From Acidobacteriota bacterium (GTDB lineage: Bacteria; Acidobacteriota; Thermoanaerobaculia; Multivoradales; J023), in the NCBI GenBank assembly GCA_029263315.1, contig JAJCXR010000004.1, forward strand, positions 62,001 through 126,000: a stretch of DNA of 64,000 bases. The letters run 5' to 3'. Numbering within the stretch: the stretch's first letter is position 1; every line of letters starts with the position of its first letter. Under the pieces are notes generated by a model. That model was not told the origin of the DNA, searched no databases, and worked only from the letters and a program-made list of their open reading frames with translations. The position numbers and the translations under genes were made by a program. Of this stretch, positions 1-8,062 are shown one piece after another.

Positions 1-1020
1 CACCGCGAAGCTGGAGGCCACCAAGCCGGCCTCGGCGGGCGAGATGGCGAAGGTGTCCTCAAAAAAAACAGGCAGCATGGAAACTACCGCCAGCTCGGCA
101 CCGAAATTGGCGAAGTAGGTGGTGTTGAGGGCGGCGATGCAGTTGAACGAGTATTTATCGTCTTCGGGGATCAGATCATTGCGCAGCAGGGGTAGGTTGT
201 GCCGCGCGATGCGGATCAGATCACGGATGTAGAGGATGGCAAGAACCACCCAAACCGAGTAGAGGAAGGTCTGCGAAAGAAATTGGATGTTCTGTAGCTT
301 CCATGCCAGCAGGGCCAGGGCTCCATACAGCGGCAGGGTCCATAGCATGAGGAAGATCATGTCGCGGAAGCTGCTGACTTCGATGGGCTCGGTCCGTTGG
401 GAGCCGAGGAAGGCCTTACCTTTGGGCGTATCCGTCACCCGTAGGAAGTAGACGATTCCGTAGGCGAAGCAGAGAATGCCGGTGAAAGCGATGGCATAAC
501 GCCAGCCGTTTTCGCCTCCGAAAACGTTGAGGGCGATGCTCGGCAGTACGATGGCGGCGGCGGCGGAGCCGAAGTTTCCCCATCCGGCGTAGAAACCCTC
601 GGCAAAGCCGATGTCCTTGGGTGGAAACCACTCGGCGACCATGCGGACCCCGATGACAAATCCGGCGCCGACACCGCTGAGGACCAGGCGAGAAATCACC
701 AAGACCAGGACACTGTCGCCGAGGGCGAAGACGAAGCACGGCAGCGACATGACGATCAGCAGACCGGAGAAGACGAGCCTCGGCCCATAACGGTCGAGCA
801 TGGCGCCGACGACGATGCGAGCTGGGATGGTCAGCGCAACGTTGCAGATCAACAAGACTTTGACGGTTCCCGAGTCCAACCACTCGAGTTGTTTGATCAT
901 GGTCGTGGCCAAGGGGGCCAGATTGAACCACGTAAAGAAAGTGAGAAAGAAAGCGATCCAAGTGTAGTGCAGCGCCTTGATCCGCTCTTGCTCGAAATCC
1001 AGCAGCTCTTTGACCTTCAT
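1..1020 (-). CDS. narK: NarK-type nitrate/nitrite MFS transporter (C-terminus cut by window edge)
   Basis: Reading the minus strand from the ATG at 1020 gives 340 uninterrupted codons that run off the left edge. The protein is a hydrophobic MFS carrier: it opens MKVKELLDFEQER, then a first membrane segment, then the MFS loop motif with DRYGPR, and later a segment reading EWFPPKDIGFAEGFYAGWGN. That glycine-rich GWGN stretch is the nitrate signature of the NarK/NNP nitrate-nitrite porter family. The start has a GGAG ribosome-binding site 5-6 bases upstream. It lies 72 bp downstream of the FixJ-type regulator on the same strand, so the two are probably co-transcribed. A 221-codon open frame at 416-1081 in another phase is a shadow of this gene. 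Import versus antiport cannot be told from sequence. Confidence 0.9.
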   Translation of the reverse strand, partial: MKVKELLDFEQERIKALHYTWIAFFLTFFTWFNLAPLATTMIKQLEWLDSGTVKVLLICNVALTIPARIVVGAMLDRYGPRLVFSGLLIVMSLPCFVFALGDSVLVLVISRLVLSGVGAGFVIGVRMVAEWFPPKDIGFAEGFYAGWGNFGSAAAAIVLPSIALNVFGGENGWRYAIAFTGILCFAYGIVYFLRVTDTPKGKAFLGSQRTEPIEVSSFRDMIFLMLWTLPLYGALALLAWKLQNIQFLSQTFLYSVWVVLAILYIRDLIRIARHNLPLLRNDLIPEDDKYSFNCIAALNTTYFANFGAELAVVSMLPVFFEDTFAISPAEAGLVASSFAV

Positions 1021-1092
1021 TGAGTCTCCGGCGATCTGAAATCAGTAGGATACCGGGAGACAACCGCCCGGAGCTCCGCAACTCGGTCTGCG

Positions 1093-1782
1093 TTAGCCCA
1101 TCAAATTGGGGTCGAAGGTTTCCGCTCGCATGGCAATGCGTACCAGCTGAGCGAGGGACGAGGCTTGCATCTTGTCCATGACGTTGGCTCGGTGCAGCTC
1201 GACGGTGCGCTGGCTGAGGTCGAGCTTCGAGGCGATGACCTTGTTGGCCAGCCCTTCGACGACGAGATTCATGACTTGGCTTTCCCGGGGCGTCAGGGTG
1301 TCGAGCTTCTCTTGGATATGCTGCAAGGCGGCTAGTTCGTCATGGCGATCGGAATCCAGCTTGAGGGCGTGGTGGACGCGATCGAGGAGCTCTTGATCAT
1401 GGAAGGGTTTCATGAGGAAGTCGAAGGCGCCGCGTCGCATCGCCTTGACCGCCATTTGCACGTCCCCGTGACCGGTGATGAAGATGATCGGCAGGGAAGA
1501 GCCGCGATCCAAGAGCTCTTCTTGCAGATCCATACCGCTCATGCCTGGCATTCGAATATCGACCAAAAGACATCCGCGGAGGTCGGGGGTATACCGCACC
1601 AAGAAGTCGAGGGCGGAGGCGAAGGGTGCTGCTTCGAGCCCTACAGAACGGATCAGCATGCCCAGCGCATCGCGCACTGCTTCATCATCGTCGATCACGA
1701 AGATTGTCTGGCGAATTCCCACGGTGGTTTGGCGAATGGCGGGGACTCCGAGGGCGTCTCGGCAGATCATCCTCGGGTCCAT
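1093..1782 (-). CDS. FixJ/NarL-type two-component response regulator
   Basis: The protein has an N-terminal receiver domain (about residues 24-140) with the acidic pair at 31-32, phospho-acceptor D75 in LLVDIRMPG, T103 and K125 in LMKPF. A LuxR/FixJ-type helix-turn-helix follows (about 162-222, LTPRESQVMNLVVEGLANK). It should bind DNA and activate or repress transcription when phosphorylated. The nearest partner is the divergently transcribed PilJ/NarX-type sensor kinase starting at 1989, with 206 bp between the two starts acting as a shared regulatory region. Downstream on the same strand is narK. The start is uncertain: the first 20 residues are unusual for the family, and a later GTG at residue 21 is possible. 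Confidence 0.9.
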   Translation of the reverse strand: MDPRMICRDALGVPAIRQTTVGIRQTIFVIDDDEAVRDALGMLIRSVGLEAAPFASALDFLVRYTPDLRGCLLVDIRMPGMSGMDLQEELLDRGSSLPIIFITGHGDVQMAVKAMRRGAFDFLMKPFHDQELLDRVHHALKLDSDRHDELAALQHIQEKLDTLTPRESQVMNLVVEGLANKVIASKLDLSQRTVELHRANVMDKMQASSLAQLVRIAMRAETFDPNLMG

Positions 1783-1988
1783 GACTGGAGAGGAGATCAG
1801 TCAAACGGTGAAGGTCGGCCGCTCACCCCGAAGCAGGCGGCTCTTCTGTGCCAAGATATGGCTGGACCAAGGTCTTCTACGAAAATACTGATGGATCTTA
1901 TCATGCCTAATGCCTGGTTAGGATCGCTGACCGGAGCGGAGAGAACGATCATTTGCGCATGATAGATGGCCGGACGAAAGGGAAGAAG

Positions 1989-3779
1989 ATGGGCAGAGTC
2001 AGCTTGCAATACGATCCGTTGACCCGCAACTTGATTCGCCGATCGATGGCGATTATCGGCCTGCTAGCTTCCCTCGCCTTGGGCAGCCTGACCATCTTCT
2101 GGTTACAAACCCGTGCCATCGAATCCGCTGCCGGCGTCCTCAATATCAGCGGTCGGCAACGTATGTTGTCCCAACGCACAGCCCTGCTCGCCGAATGCCT
2201 GGTTCACCAAGACCTAGGGGCCATGCCCCGTCCGCAGTGTCGCCGCCGGCTGGTCGAGCTGATCGAGCAAATGGAACGGGCCCATCGGGGGCTGGTGGCG
2301 GGGGATCGTGACCTCGGCCTGCCGTCGACGGCGCCGCCTGAGGTGCTGAGAATCTATGACACCGCGCCAGGTCTGCTGGACGAGCAAGTGCAGAGCTACC
2401 TCGACGCCCTGCGCACGTTGGTCGCGGCCAGCGAGCCGACGACGGAGCACCCGAGCTTCCGGGAGGTGCAGCGGGTCGCCTACGAAGGCAATCTGTTGCG
2501 TTCCCTCGATGCGGTGGTCAGCGTCATTCAAGAACGCGAGGAGCGCAAGATAGCCCATCTACAGCGCATCAAGCTCTTCGTGGTGGTCTTGACCCTGATC
2601 GCCATCGTGGTGATGCAGCGCCGCGTCGTTCGCCCCATGGGGGCAAGGGTGGCCCGTCATTTACACGACCTCGGGGTGCGTGAGGAAAGCTTGCGTCGCC
2701 AGGGTGAGCAACTGCGTCTGACCTTGGAGAACGCCCCGGTGGGCATCGCCACCTGCAATCTCGACGGCGTCCTATTGCGGGTCAATCAAGCCCTCTGTCA
2801 GATGTTGGGGTACGACGACGACAGGTTGCTCGGACATCGTTATTTAGACTTCGTGCATCCCCAGAGTGGCGGCGACCATGAGACGCTGCTACGCGATATT
2901 CGCCATCATGATCTCCGTGTCTTCTCGCGGCCGCAACGATTCCTGGGCAGCGACGAGCGAATATTGCGCGGCAATCTGCGGGGGGCCGTGGTCGAGAGCT
3001 CCGGCGGCGTACCGGGCATGATCATTCTGCAATTCGAGGACCACAGCGAACGATTGCGGGCTGAGGAAGTCCTACATTCTCTGCAAGAGCGCTTGGCGAG
3101 CATGAATCGCCTAGGAACCATGGGAGCGATGGCGGCCGGAATTGCCCACGAAATCAATCAGCCGCTGAGCGCCATCGTCACCTATGCTCGAGCCTGTCAT
3201 CGTTCCCTGGTCTCGGATCGATCGGCGGCGGACCCACAGGTACCCGAAACCTTGGATAAGATCTCCGACCAAGCACTGCGCGCCAGCGAGGTCATCCGCC
3301 GCATCCGGTCCCTGGTCGAGAGGCGTGACGTCGAGCGCCGTCCCAGCGATTTGATCGCTACCCTCGACGAGGCGGTGGCCTTGGCAGAGATGGAGTCCCG
3401 GGCACTGGGTTTGGAGATCGAAACGGACTTCCGTGAGGTCCCGGAAGTCAGTATCGACCGTGTGCAGATTCAGCAGGTCCTGCTGAATCTAGTGCGCAAT
3501 GGCCTGGAGTCCGTCGTCGCCGCCGGTCGACAGGATGCGCTGATCGTCGGCTGTGGGCCCAAGGAGGACGGCGGGGTCGAAGTGTGGGTCGAGGATCGGG
3601 GCAGCGGAATCGTACCGGCCGATGATATGGCGATCTTCGAGCCCTTCTTCACGACCAAGGATGAGGGTATGGGCATGGGATTGTCCATTTGTCGGTCGAT
3701 CGTCGAAGCCCACGGAGGACGCCTTGGGTTCACCTCCAAAGACGGTATGGGCTCGATATTTCGTTTCTCGCTGCGGTGA
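1989..3779 (+). CDS. NarX/PilJ-type sensor histidine kinase with PAS domain
   Basis: This is a 596-residue membrane kinase. A first membrane segment (about residues 17-38) is followed by a periplasmic PilJ/NarX-type region carrying NISGRQRMLSQRTALL, the motif shared by nitrate/nitrite sensors and PilJ-like chemoreceptors. A second membrane segment (about 195-212), a PAS domain (about 240-355), a HisKA domain with H387 in AAGIAHEINQPL, and a HATPase domain with NLVRNGLES and GMGMGLSIC boxes follow. The ATG at 1989 was chosen because AAGGGA lies just upstream. Upstream TTG (1953) and ATG (1959) codons are in frame but badly spaced. The gene reads toward NOS, ending 206 bp before it, and away from its probable FixJ-type partner. 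Nitrate or nitrite as ligand is inferred from the PilJ/NarX motif. Confidence 0.9.
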   Translation: MGRVSLQYDPLTRNLIRRSMAIIGLLASLALGSLTIFWLQTRAIESAAGVLNISGRQRMLSQRTALLAECLVHQDLGAMPRPQCRRRLVELIEQMERAHRGLVAGDRDLGLPSTAPPEVLRIYDTAPGLLDEQVQSYLDALRTLVAASEPTTEHPSFREVQRVAYEGNLLRSLDAVVSVIQEREERKIAHLQRIKLFVVVLTLIAIVVMQRRVVRPMGARVARHLHDLGVREESLRRQGEQLRLTLENAPVGIATCNLDGVLLRVNQALCQMLGYDDDRLLGHRYLDFVHPQSGGDHETLLRDIRHHDLRVFSRPQRFLGSDERILRGNLRGAVVESSGGVPGMIILQFEDHSERLRAEEVLHSLQERLASMNRLGTMGAMAAGIAHEINQPLSAIVTYARACHRSLVSDRSAADPQVPETLDKISDQALRASEVIRRIRSLVERRDVERRPSDLIATLDEAVALAEMESRALGLEIETDFREVPEVSIDRVQIQQVLLNLVRNGLESVVAAGRQDALIVGCGPKEDGGVEVWVEDRGSGIVPADDMAIFEPFFTTKDEGMGMGLSICRSIVEAHGGRLGFTSKDGMGSIFRFSLR

Positions 3780-3985
3780 TGGGTTGGCCCCCGGGGAGGC
3801 CCGCGCCTCGGGTAGGGCGTTGGCCGGCGAAAGAATTGAAGGATGGGTAGGTAGTTCCCGCAGGCCGTCTCGGGCTATTGCGGGTTGCCTGAAACTGCGC
3901 TCCGAACAAAAATGGGATAGGAACTTGTGAGCTTTCTTGCCGGGTGGCTCTCTTCCATTTGTTCAATGCCTTCAAGGAGACACGT

Positions 3986-6900
3986 ATGAGCTCACAGCTA
4001 CTCGACGGTTCTAGAGACGAATCCGAAGAGAATCTGTCCGTCCATTTGGCAGAAATCACGTCCCTCAACTGGCCCTCTTCAGAGTCGTTGGTCTACAAAT
4101 GTCGAGTCGCGATTCATTCGCCCTTCGAATCGAGACCGTTGGTTCGCGAGTTGTCCGCCCGCAGCAATCCGGCGTGGATGTTGGATTATCAGCACCAGGG
4201 TGCGTGCCATTTCAAGCTGGCGTTGTTGGTACGCGATGCCGCCCAGGAGGGCTCGTGGAGTGAGCTCGGAGAGGTCGAGGTCAACTCCGAAGAGGCCTTG
4301 TCCAAGGAGACCGCGGTCAATGTCAGCCTGCCGATCAGCGATTGGGAGCTGGCACCCCGTCTGCGTCTCAAGATGCGCCTCTACAAGACCTACCGGCCGC
4401 CGGGAAAAAGGCAGCGGGGCCTAGGGCGGCTACCGCGGGTGGCCCAAGAAAGCCGCAGCCCCCGGTCGACGGTGCCGGCCTTCCTGAGTGCCGGTGGAGA
4501 GATCGTCGAGATTCCCGAAGAGATTCCGATGACGCCCCAAGAAAAAGTCATCGTCAAGGATTCATGGAACAAGTTTCTGGCCTTCAAAGAGCTGTCCCTG
4601 GACATGTTCATCAAACGGCTGCTGGCCATTGAACCGAGCCTGGACCAGAACATCGGTGTCGCCGTCGATCTCTTGGCGGAGACCTTCTTCGGGCTTTTCG
4701 ACCTGACCGTCCGTCAGCTCATTCCCCACACCGAGCATGTCCTGAGGGAGGCTTACCGCAGCGTGCATTCGGATTCGGACCTAGAGTGCAACTCGGTCGA
4801 GGAGTATGGCGATTGTTTCGCCTCCCTCGGTGTGCGTCCCAGTCATTGGGTGGCGGCTCGCGAAGTCTGGTTGTGGGTGCTGCCCACCATGCCCTACATC
4901 GAGGACTACGAGAGCAGCGACTTGGCCAAGGGCGAGGGCTCGGCCATGTACAAGTTCTTCACCGGGCGCATTCTGCGCCCGATGCTGGAGGCCATCGAGG
5001 GCTACGATCGGGCCTTGCCCCCTGAGGCGCTACAGAGGATTCGACAGAGTTGGCAGAGCTTGGGGGAGCAAGGAGAAATGGTTGGGCGGAAGCTCTACGA
5101 GGAGCTGATGACGGATTCCAAGGTGGCCAAAGTGCTCGCAGGCTTTTCGCCCGTGCAGGCTGCGCCGCCGGCCTTCACCAGCTTCGAAGGTACCCTCGAC
5201 GCCTTGCGCGATTGGGATCGGCTAGTGCCTGATTTGCGGCAGCGGAATGCGGTACAGCGGCGGCATCTACCGTCGGCCCCGGTCGACGTTCTCGAACGCC
5301 CATTGCTCGACATGCTCGATCAACAGGTGCCCGATTTCGACGACGGACAGCGGCAGGCCTGGCAGAGTCTGTTCGGTTTGCTCAAGCAAGAACGACGGCA
5401 GCCGAAGGCTCGCGAAGATCATGTCTTGCAAAAAGCCACGGAGTACCTTACCCAGTTCGCCGAGGAGTGGGGCTGGACGGAAGGCGACCTGGGGCGCCGT
5501 CTGAGCGAAGTGGCCGATGAGATCGCAGCCACCGGTTCTTATACCCATACCTACGAGGAGCTGGCTTTTGGCATGCAGCTGGCGTGGCGCAATTCCGCGA
5601 AGTGCATTGGTCGCATGCAGTGGAAGAACCTGTTGGTGCGCGACGTGCGTCACATTCAACACCCGGACGAAATCTTTGAGGAGTGCCTCGAGCATCTGAG
5701 GGTGGCCCACAACTATGGCCGTCTGCAATCGGTGATGTCGATTTTTCGGCCACGACGGGCTGGTGAACGTTGGGGGCCTCGCATCTGGAATTCCCAGCTG
5801 CTCCGCTATGCCGGTTACCGACATAGCGATGGCACGATCCTCGGTGATCCGGCCAATGCCGGTCTCACCGATGCCATCTTGAAGCTCGGTTGGACGCCGC
5901 CGAGCCCGAAGAGTCAGTTTGATGTCCTGCCGTTGGTCATCGAAGTGCCGGGCAAGCAACCGAGTGTCTATGAGCTGCCGAGGGAGATGATTCTCGAGGT
6001 CACCCTCGAACACCCGACGATCCCGCAATTTGCCGACCTCGGTCTGCGGTGGAACGCTGTGCCGGCGATCAGTAATTTCCGCATCCTGCTCGGTGGTGTG
6101 GACTATGGATGCCTACCGTTCAACGGCTGGTTCCTGTGTACCGAGATCGCCCGCAATCTGACCGATGCGACGCGCTACAACAAAGTCGAAGAGATCGCCC
6201 GCACCTTGGGTCTGGATATGAAGAACGATCAGACCATGTGGCGGGACGAAGCTTACCTCCAGCTCAACAAGGCGATTATGCACTCCTTCCAGAAGCAGAA
6301 GGTGGTGATCGTCGATCAGCACAGCGCCTCCAGGCAATTCCTGACCCATGATCTGCGGGAGAAGGAAGCCGGTCGGGAGTGTCCTGCCCAATGGTCGTGG
6401 GTGGTGCCTCCCTTGGGCGGCAGTGTGTGTCCGGTCTACCACCACGAGATGAGGGATTTCCTGCTGGAGCCCCAGTATTTCCATGCGGCGGATCGGTGGG
6501 CGGTGGAGCCGAGGAGTGGCGACCATGCGGTTTTCGAAGAGCAGGTGCTCTTAGAAGACGAGCAGCGTGGCGAGACGGTCGAGGGCATGCTGATCCTGTT
6601 CAGCAGCGGCTCCCCTGAGCTGGAGCACCTGGCCCGTCTGGCTTCCCGGCGTCTCGACCGCTTTGCACCGAGGCTACGCTCCCTGGCCAATTTCGAACCG
6701 GCTCAGCTGATCGGCGAGAAGATGGTGTTGTGGATCACTTCGGCCTTGCCCTCCAAGATCGGGGAAGCCGAGATCGAGAAAGTTTGTCGGTGGTTGCAGC
6801 GGCAAGTTGCGACTCCGCTCAAGGGTTCGAACCATGTGGTTTCCTGTTGGGGGGGCAGTGAAGTGCTCGGCACCCATGTTGGAGGGCGTTCCCTCCACCA

Positions 6901-7894
6901 TGCCCTGGAGGCCAGGGGCGGATTTCGGCTCCTGCCGCTGCAGAGGGTGCAGCGAGGTCAGGACCCCGTGGTGGCTTTCAACCGCAGCCTCGGCTTGGTG
7001 GCACGGACGATGGGGCGCGATGAGCTCTTTGTCGATGATGCCAACTTGGGCCGCTACTCCCGCTTGAGCATCATGCCGCTGGAAGAAGGCTCTCCGCCGC
7101 CGCCCTTCAGCTCGCCGAACATCCTGCCCCGACGGCGCAGGGCGGTGGCTAGGGTCCTATCTAATGCCGCTCTGGAAGTGGGCTCGGGCAGCAAGACGCT
7201 GCGCCGGATCGTCCTCGATTTGGGGGAAGCGCAGGGCCGGGTACGGGGTGGGGAAGTGATCGATGTTTACCAAACCACGAATCCGCAGCTGGTGACCAGG
7301 CTTTGTCAGCGTCTTGGCATCCAGCCGCAGATGCGTCTAACGGCTCGTTTTCTCGGCAGCTTTGGAGAAGTCTTGGAAACCGAGCTTCCGTTCGTGGTGC
7401 CGACGAATGTGGAGCACCTGTTATCCCGCGAGGTCGATTTCACCCTTTGGCAACCGCTGGACGATTGGTTCCGCTTTCTGTGGCAAAACGTCGCACCTGG
7501 ACCGCAAAAGGAAGAGCTGGAATCCATCCTGCATCGGCTGCGCATCGCCTCGGGCACAGAGCGCTATGCCGCCGAGACGGCCCAGCTCATGGCTAAGCTC
7601 GGCAATATATGTGATCTGCTGGAGCGCTTCTCGACAGCGAAGGTCTCCCTGGCCGATGTGCTCGAGCTGGTGCGCTATCAAGGCGGGCAGCGCTTCTCGA
7701 TCGCCGAGCAAGGCTTGTCCGGTGCAGGACAGCAAGTCGCCATCTTGGTGGAAGCGGCAGCCGAGGGTAGGCCGAATCTAGGATGTGCCGCTTACCTCGC
7801 CTCCCGCAATCCAGGGGATGTGGTGGAAGTTGCGGCCTCCGGGCTAGGTACACCGAATAGCACTGAGCAAGTTGGAGAACCGGTGCTCGCCTGA
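3986..7894 (+). CDS. nos: Multidomain nitric oxide synthase with two globin-like domains and truncated reductase
   Basis: The protein has 1302 residues from the ATG at 3986, which has AAGGAG six bases upstream; a GTG 14 codons earlier lacks one. Layout: unknown beta-rich region (1-180); globin-like domain 1 (about 182-335), where the proximal His position reads Phe (F278 in DCFASLG); globin-like domain 2 (about 344-480) with candidate proximal H427; full NOS oxygenase (about 485-835) with heme-ligating C540 in WRNSAKCIGR and arginine-binding E720 in GWFLCTEI; a degenerate flavodoxin-like segment (about 850-1010) whose FMN phosphate loop reads SSGSPELE; and an FAD-type segment (about 1030-1300) with RFSI at 1236 and GCAA near 1267. 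It stops before any NADPH-binding domain. Typical bacterial NOS is only the oxygenase (about 360 residues). NOS oxidises L-arginine to citrulline and NO, and needs an electron donor and a pterin; no pterin gene is in the window. Confidence 0.93.
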   Translation: MSSQLLDGSRDESEENLSVHLAEITSLNWPSSESLVYKCRVAIHSPFESRPLVRELSARSNPAWMLDYQHQGACHFKLALLVRDAAQEGSWSELGEVEVNSEEALSKETAVNVSLPISDWELAPRLRLKMRLYKTYRPPGKRQRGLGRLPRVAQESRSPRSTVPAFLSAGGEIVEIPEEIPMTPQEKVIVKDSWNKFLAFKELSLDMFIKRLLAIEPSLDQNIGVAVDLLAETFFGLFDLTVRQLIPHTEHVLREAYRSVHSDSDLECNSVEEYGDCFASLGVRPSHWVAAREVWLWVLPTMPYIEDYESSDLAKGEGSAMYKFFTGRILRPMLEAIEGYDRALPPEALQRIRQSWQSLGEQGEMVGRKLYEELMTDSKVAKVLAGFSPVQAAPPAFTSFEGTLDALRDWDRLVPDLRQRNAVQRRHLPSAPVDVLERPLLDMLDQQVPDFDDGQRQAWQSLFGLLKQERRQPKAREDHVLQKATEYLTQFAEEWGWTEGDLGRRLSEVADEIAATGSYTHTYEELAFGMQLAWRNSAKCIGRMQWKNLLVRDVRHIQHPDEIFEECLEHLRVAHNYGRLQSVMSIFRPRRAGERWGPRIWNSQLLRYAGYRHSDGTILGDPANAGLTDAILKLGWTPPSPKSQFDVLPLVIEVPGKQPSVYELPREMILEVTLEHPTIPQFADLGLRWNAVPAISNFRILLGGVDYGCLPFNGWFLCTEIARNLTDATRYNKVEEIARTLGLDMKNDQTMWRDEAYLQLNKAIMHSFQKQKVVIVDQHSASRQFLTHDLREKEAGRECPAQWSWVVPPLGGSVCPVYHHEMRDFLLEPQYFHAADRWAVEPRSGDHAVFEEQVLLEDEQRGETVEGMLILFSSGSPELEHLARLASRRLDRFAPRLRSLANFEPAQLIGEKMVLWITSALPSKIGEAEIEKVCRWLQRQVATPLKGSNHVVSCWGGSEVLGTHVGGRSLHHALEARGGFRLLPLQRVQRGQDPVVAFNRSLGLVARTMGRDELFVDDANLGRYSRLSIMPLEEGSPPPPFSSPNILPRRRRAVARVLSNAALEVGSGSKTLRRIVLDLGEAQGRVRGGEVIDVYQTTNPQLVTRLCQRLGIQPQMRLTARFLGSFGEVLETELPFVVPTNVEHLLSREVDFTLWQPLDDWFRFLWQNVAPGPQKEELESILHRLRIASGTERYAAETAQLMAKLGNICDLLERFSTAKVSLADVLELVRYQGGQRFSIAEQGLSGAGQQVAILVEAAAEGRPNLGCAAYLASRNPGDVVEVAASGLGTPNSTEQVGEPVLA

Positions 7895-7913
7895 CGGGGC
7901 CTCGGAAACACAA

Positions 7914-7955
7914 TAAAAAAATGGCCGGCACCTCGAAGGTGACCGGCCTTTTTTC
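7914..7955. terminator. Bidirectional intrinsic terminator between NOS and the convergent block
   Basis: A GGCCGG-CACCT stem with a one-base bulge and a CGA loop is flanked by an A-run on the left and a T-run on the right. It can therefore stop transcripts from both directions. It lies 20 bp after the NOS stop and about 110 bp beyond the last stop codon of the minus-strand operon. Confidence 0.85.
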
Positions 7956-8008
7956 TACATGCTTACCGCAGCAAGCTGTTGGCTAGGTCCCAACCGATAA
8001 AATGATCA

Positions 8009-8031
8009 GGGGCGGGAGCCCTTCGGCTGTG
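8009..8031 (+). repeat. 23-bp inverted repeat, left copy
   Basis: The 23 bases here (beginning GGGGCGGGAGCC, ending GGCTGTG) are found again exactly, in reverse complement, at 18176-18198. The two copies flank the six-gene minus-strand block 8063-17879. An AGCC-CTTC-GGCT mini-hairpin lies inside, as in REP-like elements. Confidence 0.8.
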
Positions 8032-8062
8032 GAACGGGATGGGAGCTAGCTAGGTCCGCCGC

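Noticed and set aside
416..1081. Open frame of 221 codons on the minus strand
   Set aside because: Its translation is low-complexity and Arg-rich. Another phase of the same strand reads as a clear NarK transporter from 1020 off the left edge, so this is a shadow.
7895..8062. Possible frameshifted NADPH domain after the NOS stop
   Set aside because: Only 168 bp separate the NOS stop from the next gene and they contain a terminator and a repeat. There is no room for a 150-residue domain, and no NADPH motif is read in any phase.
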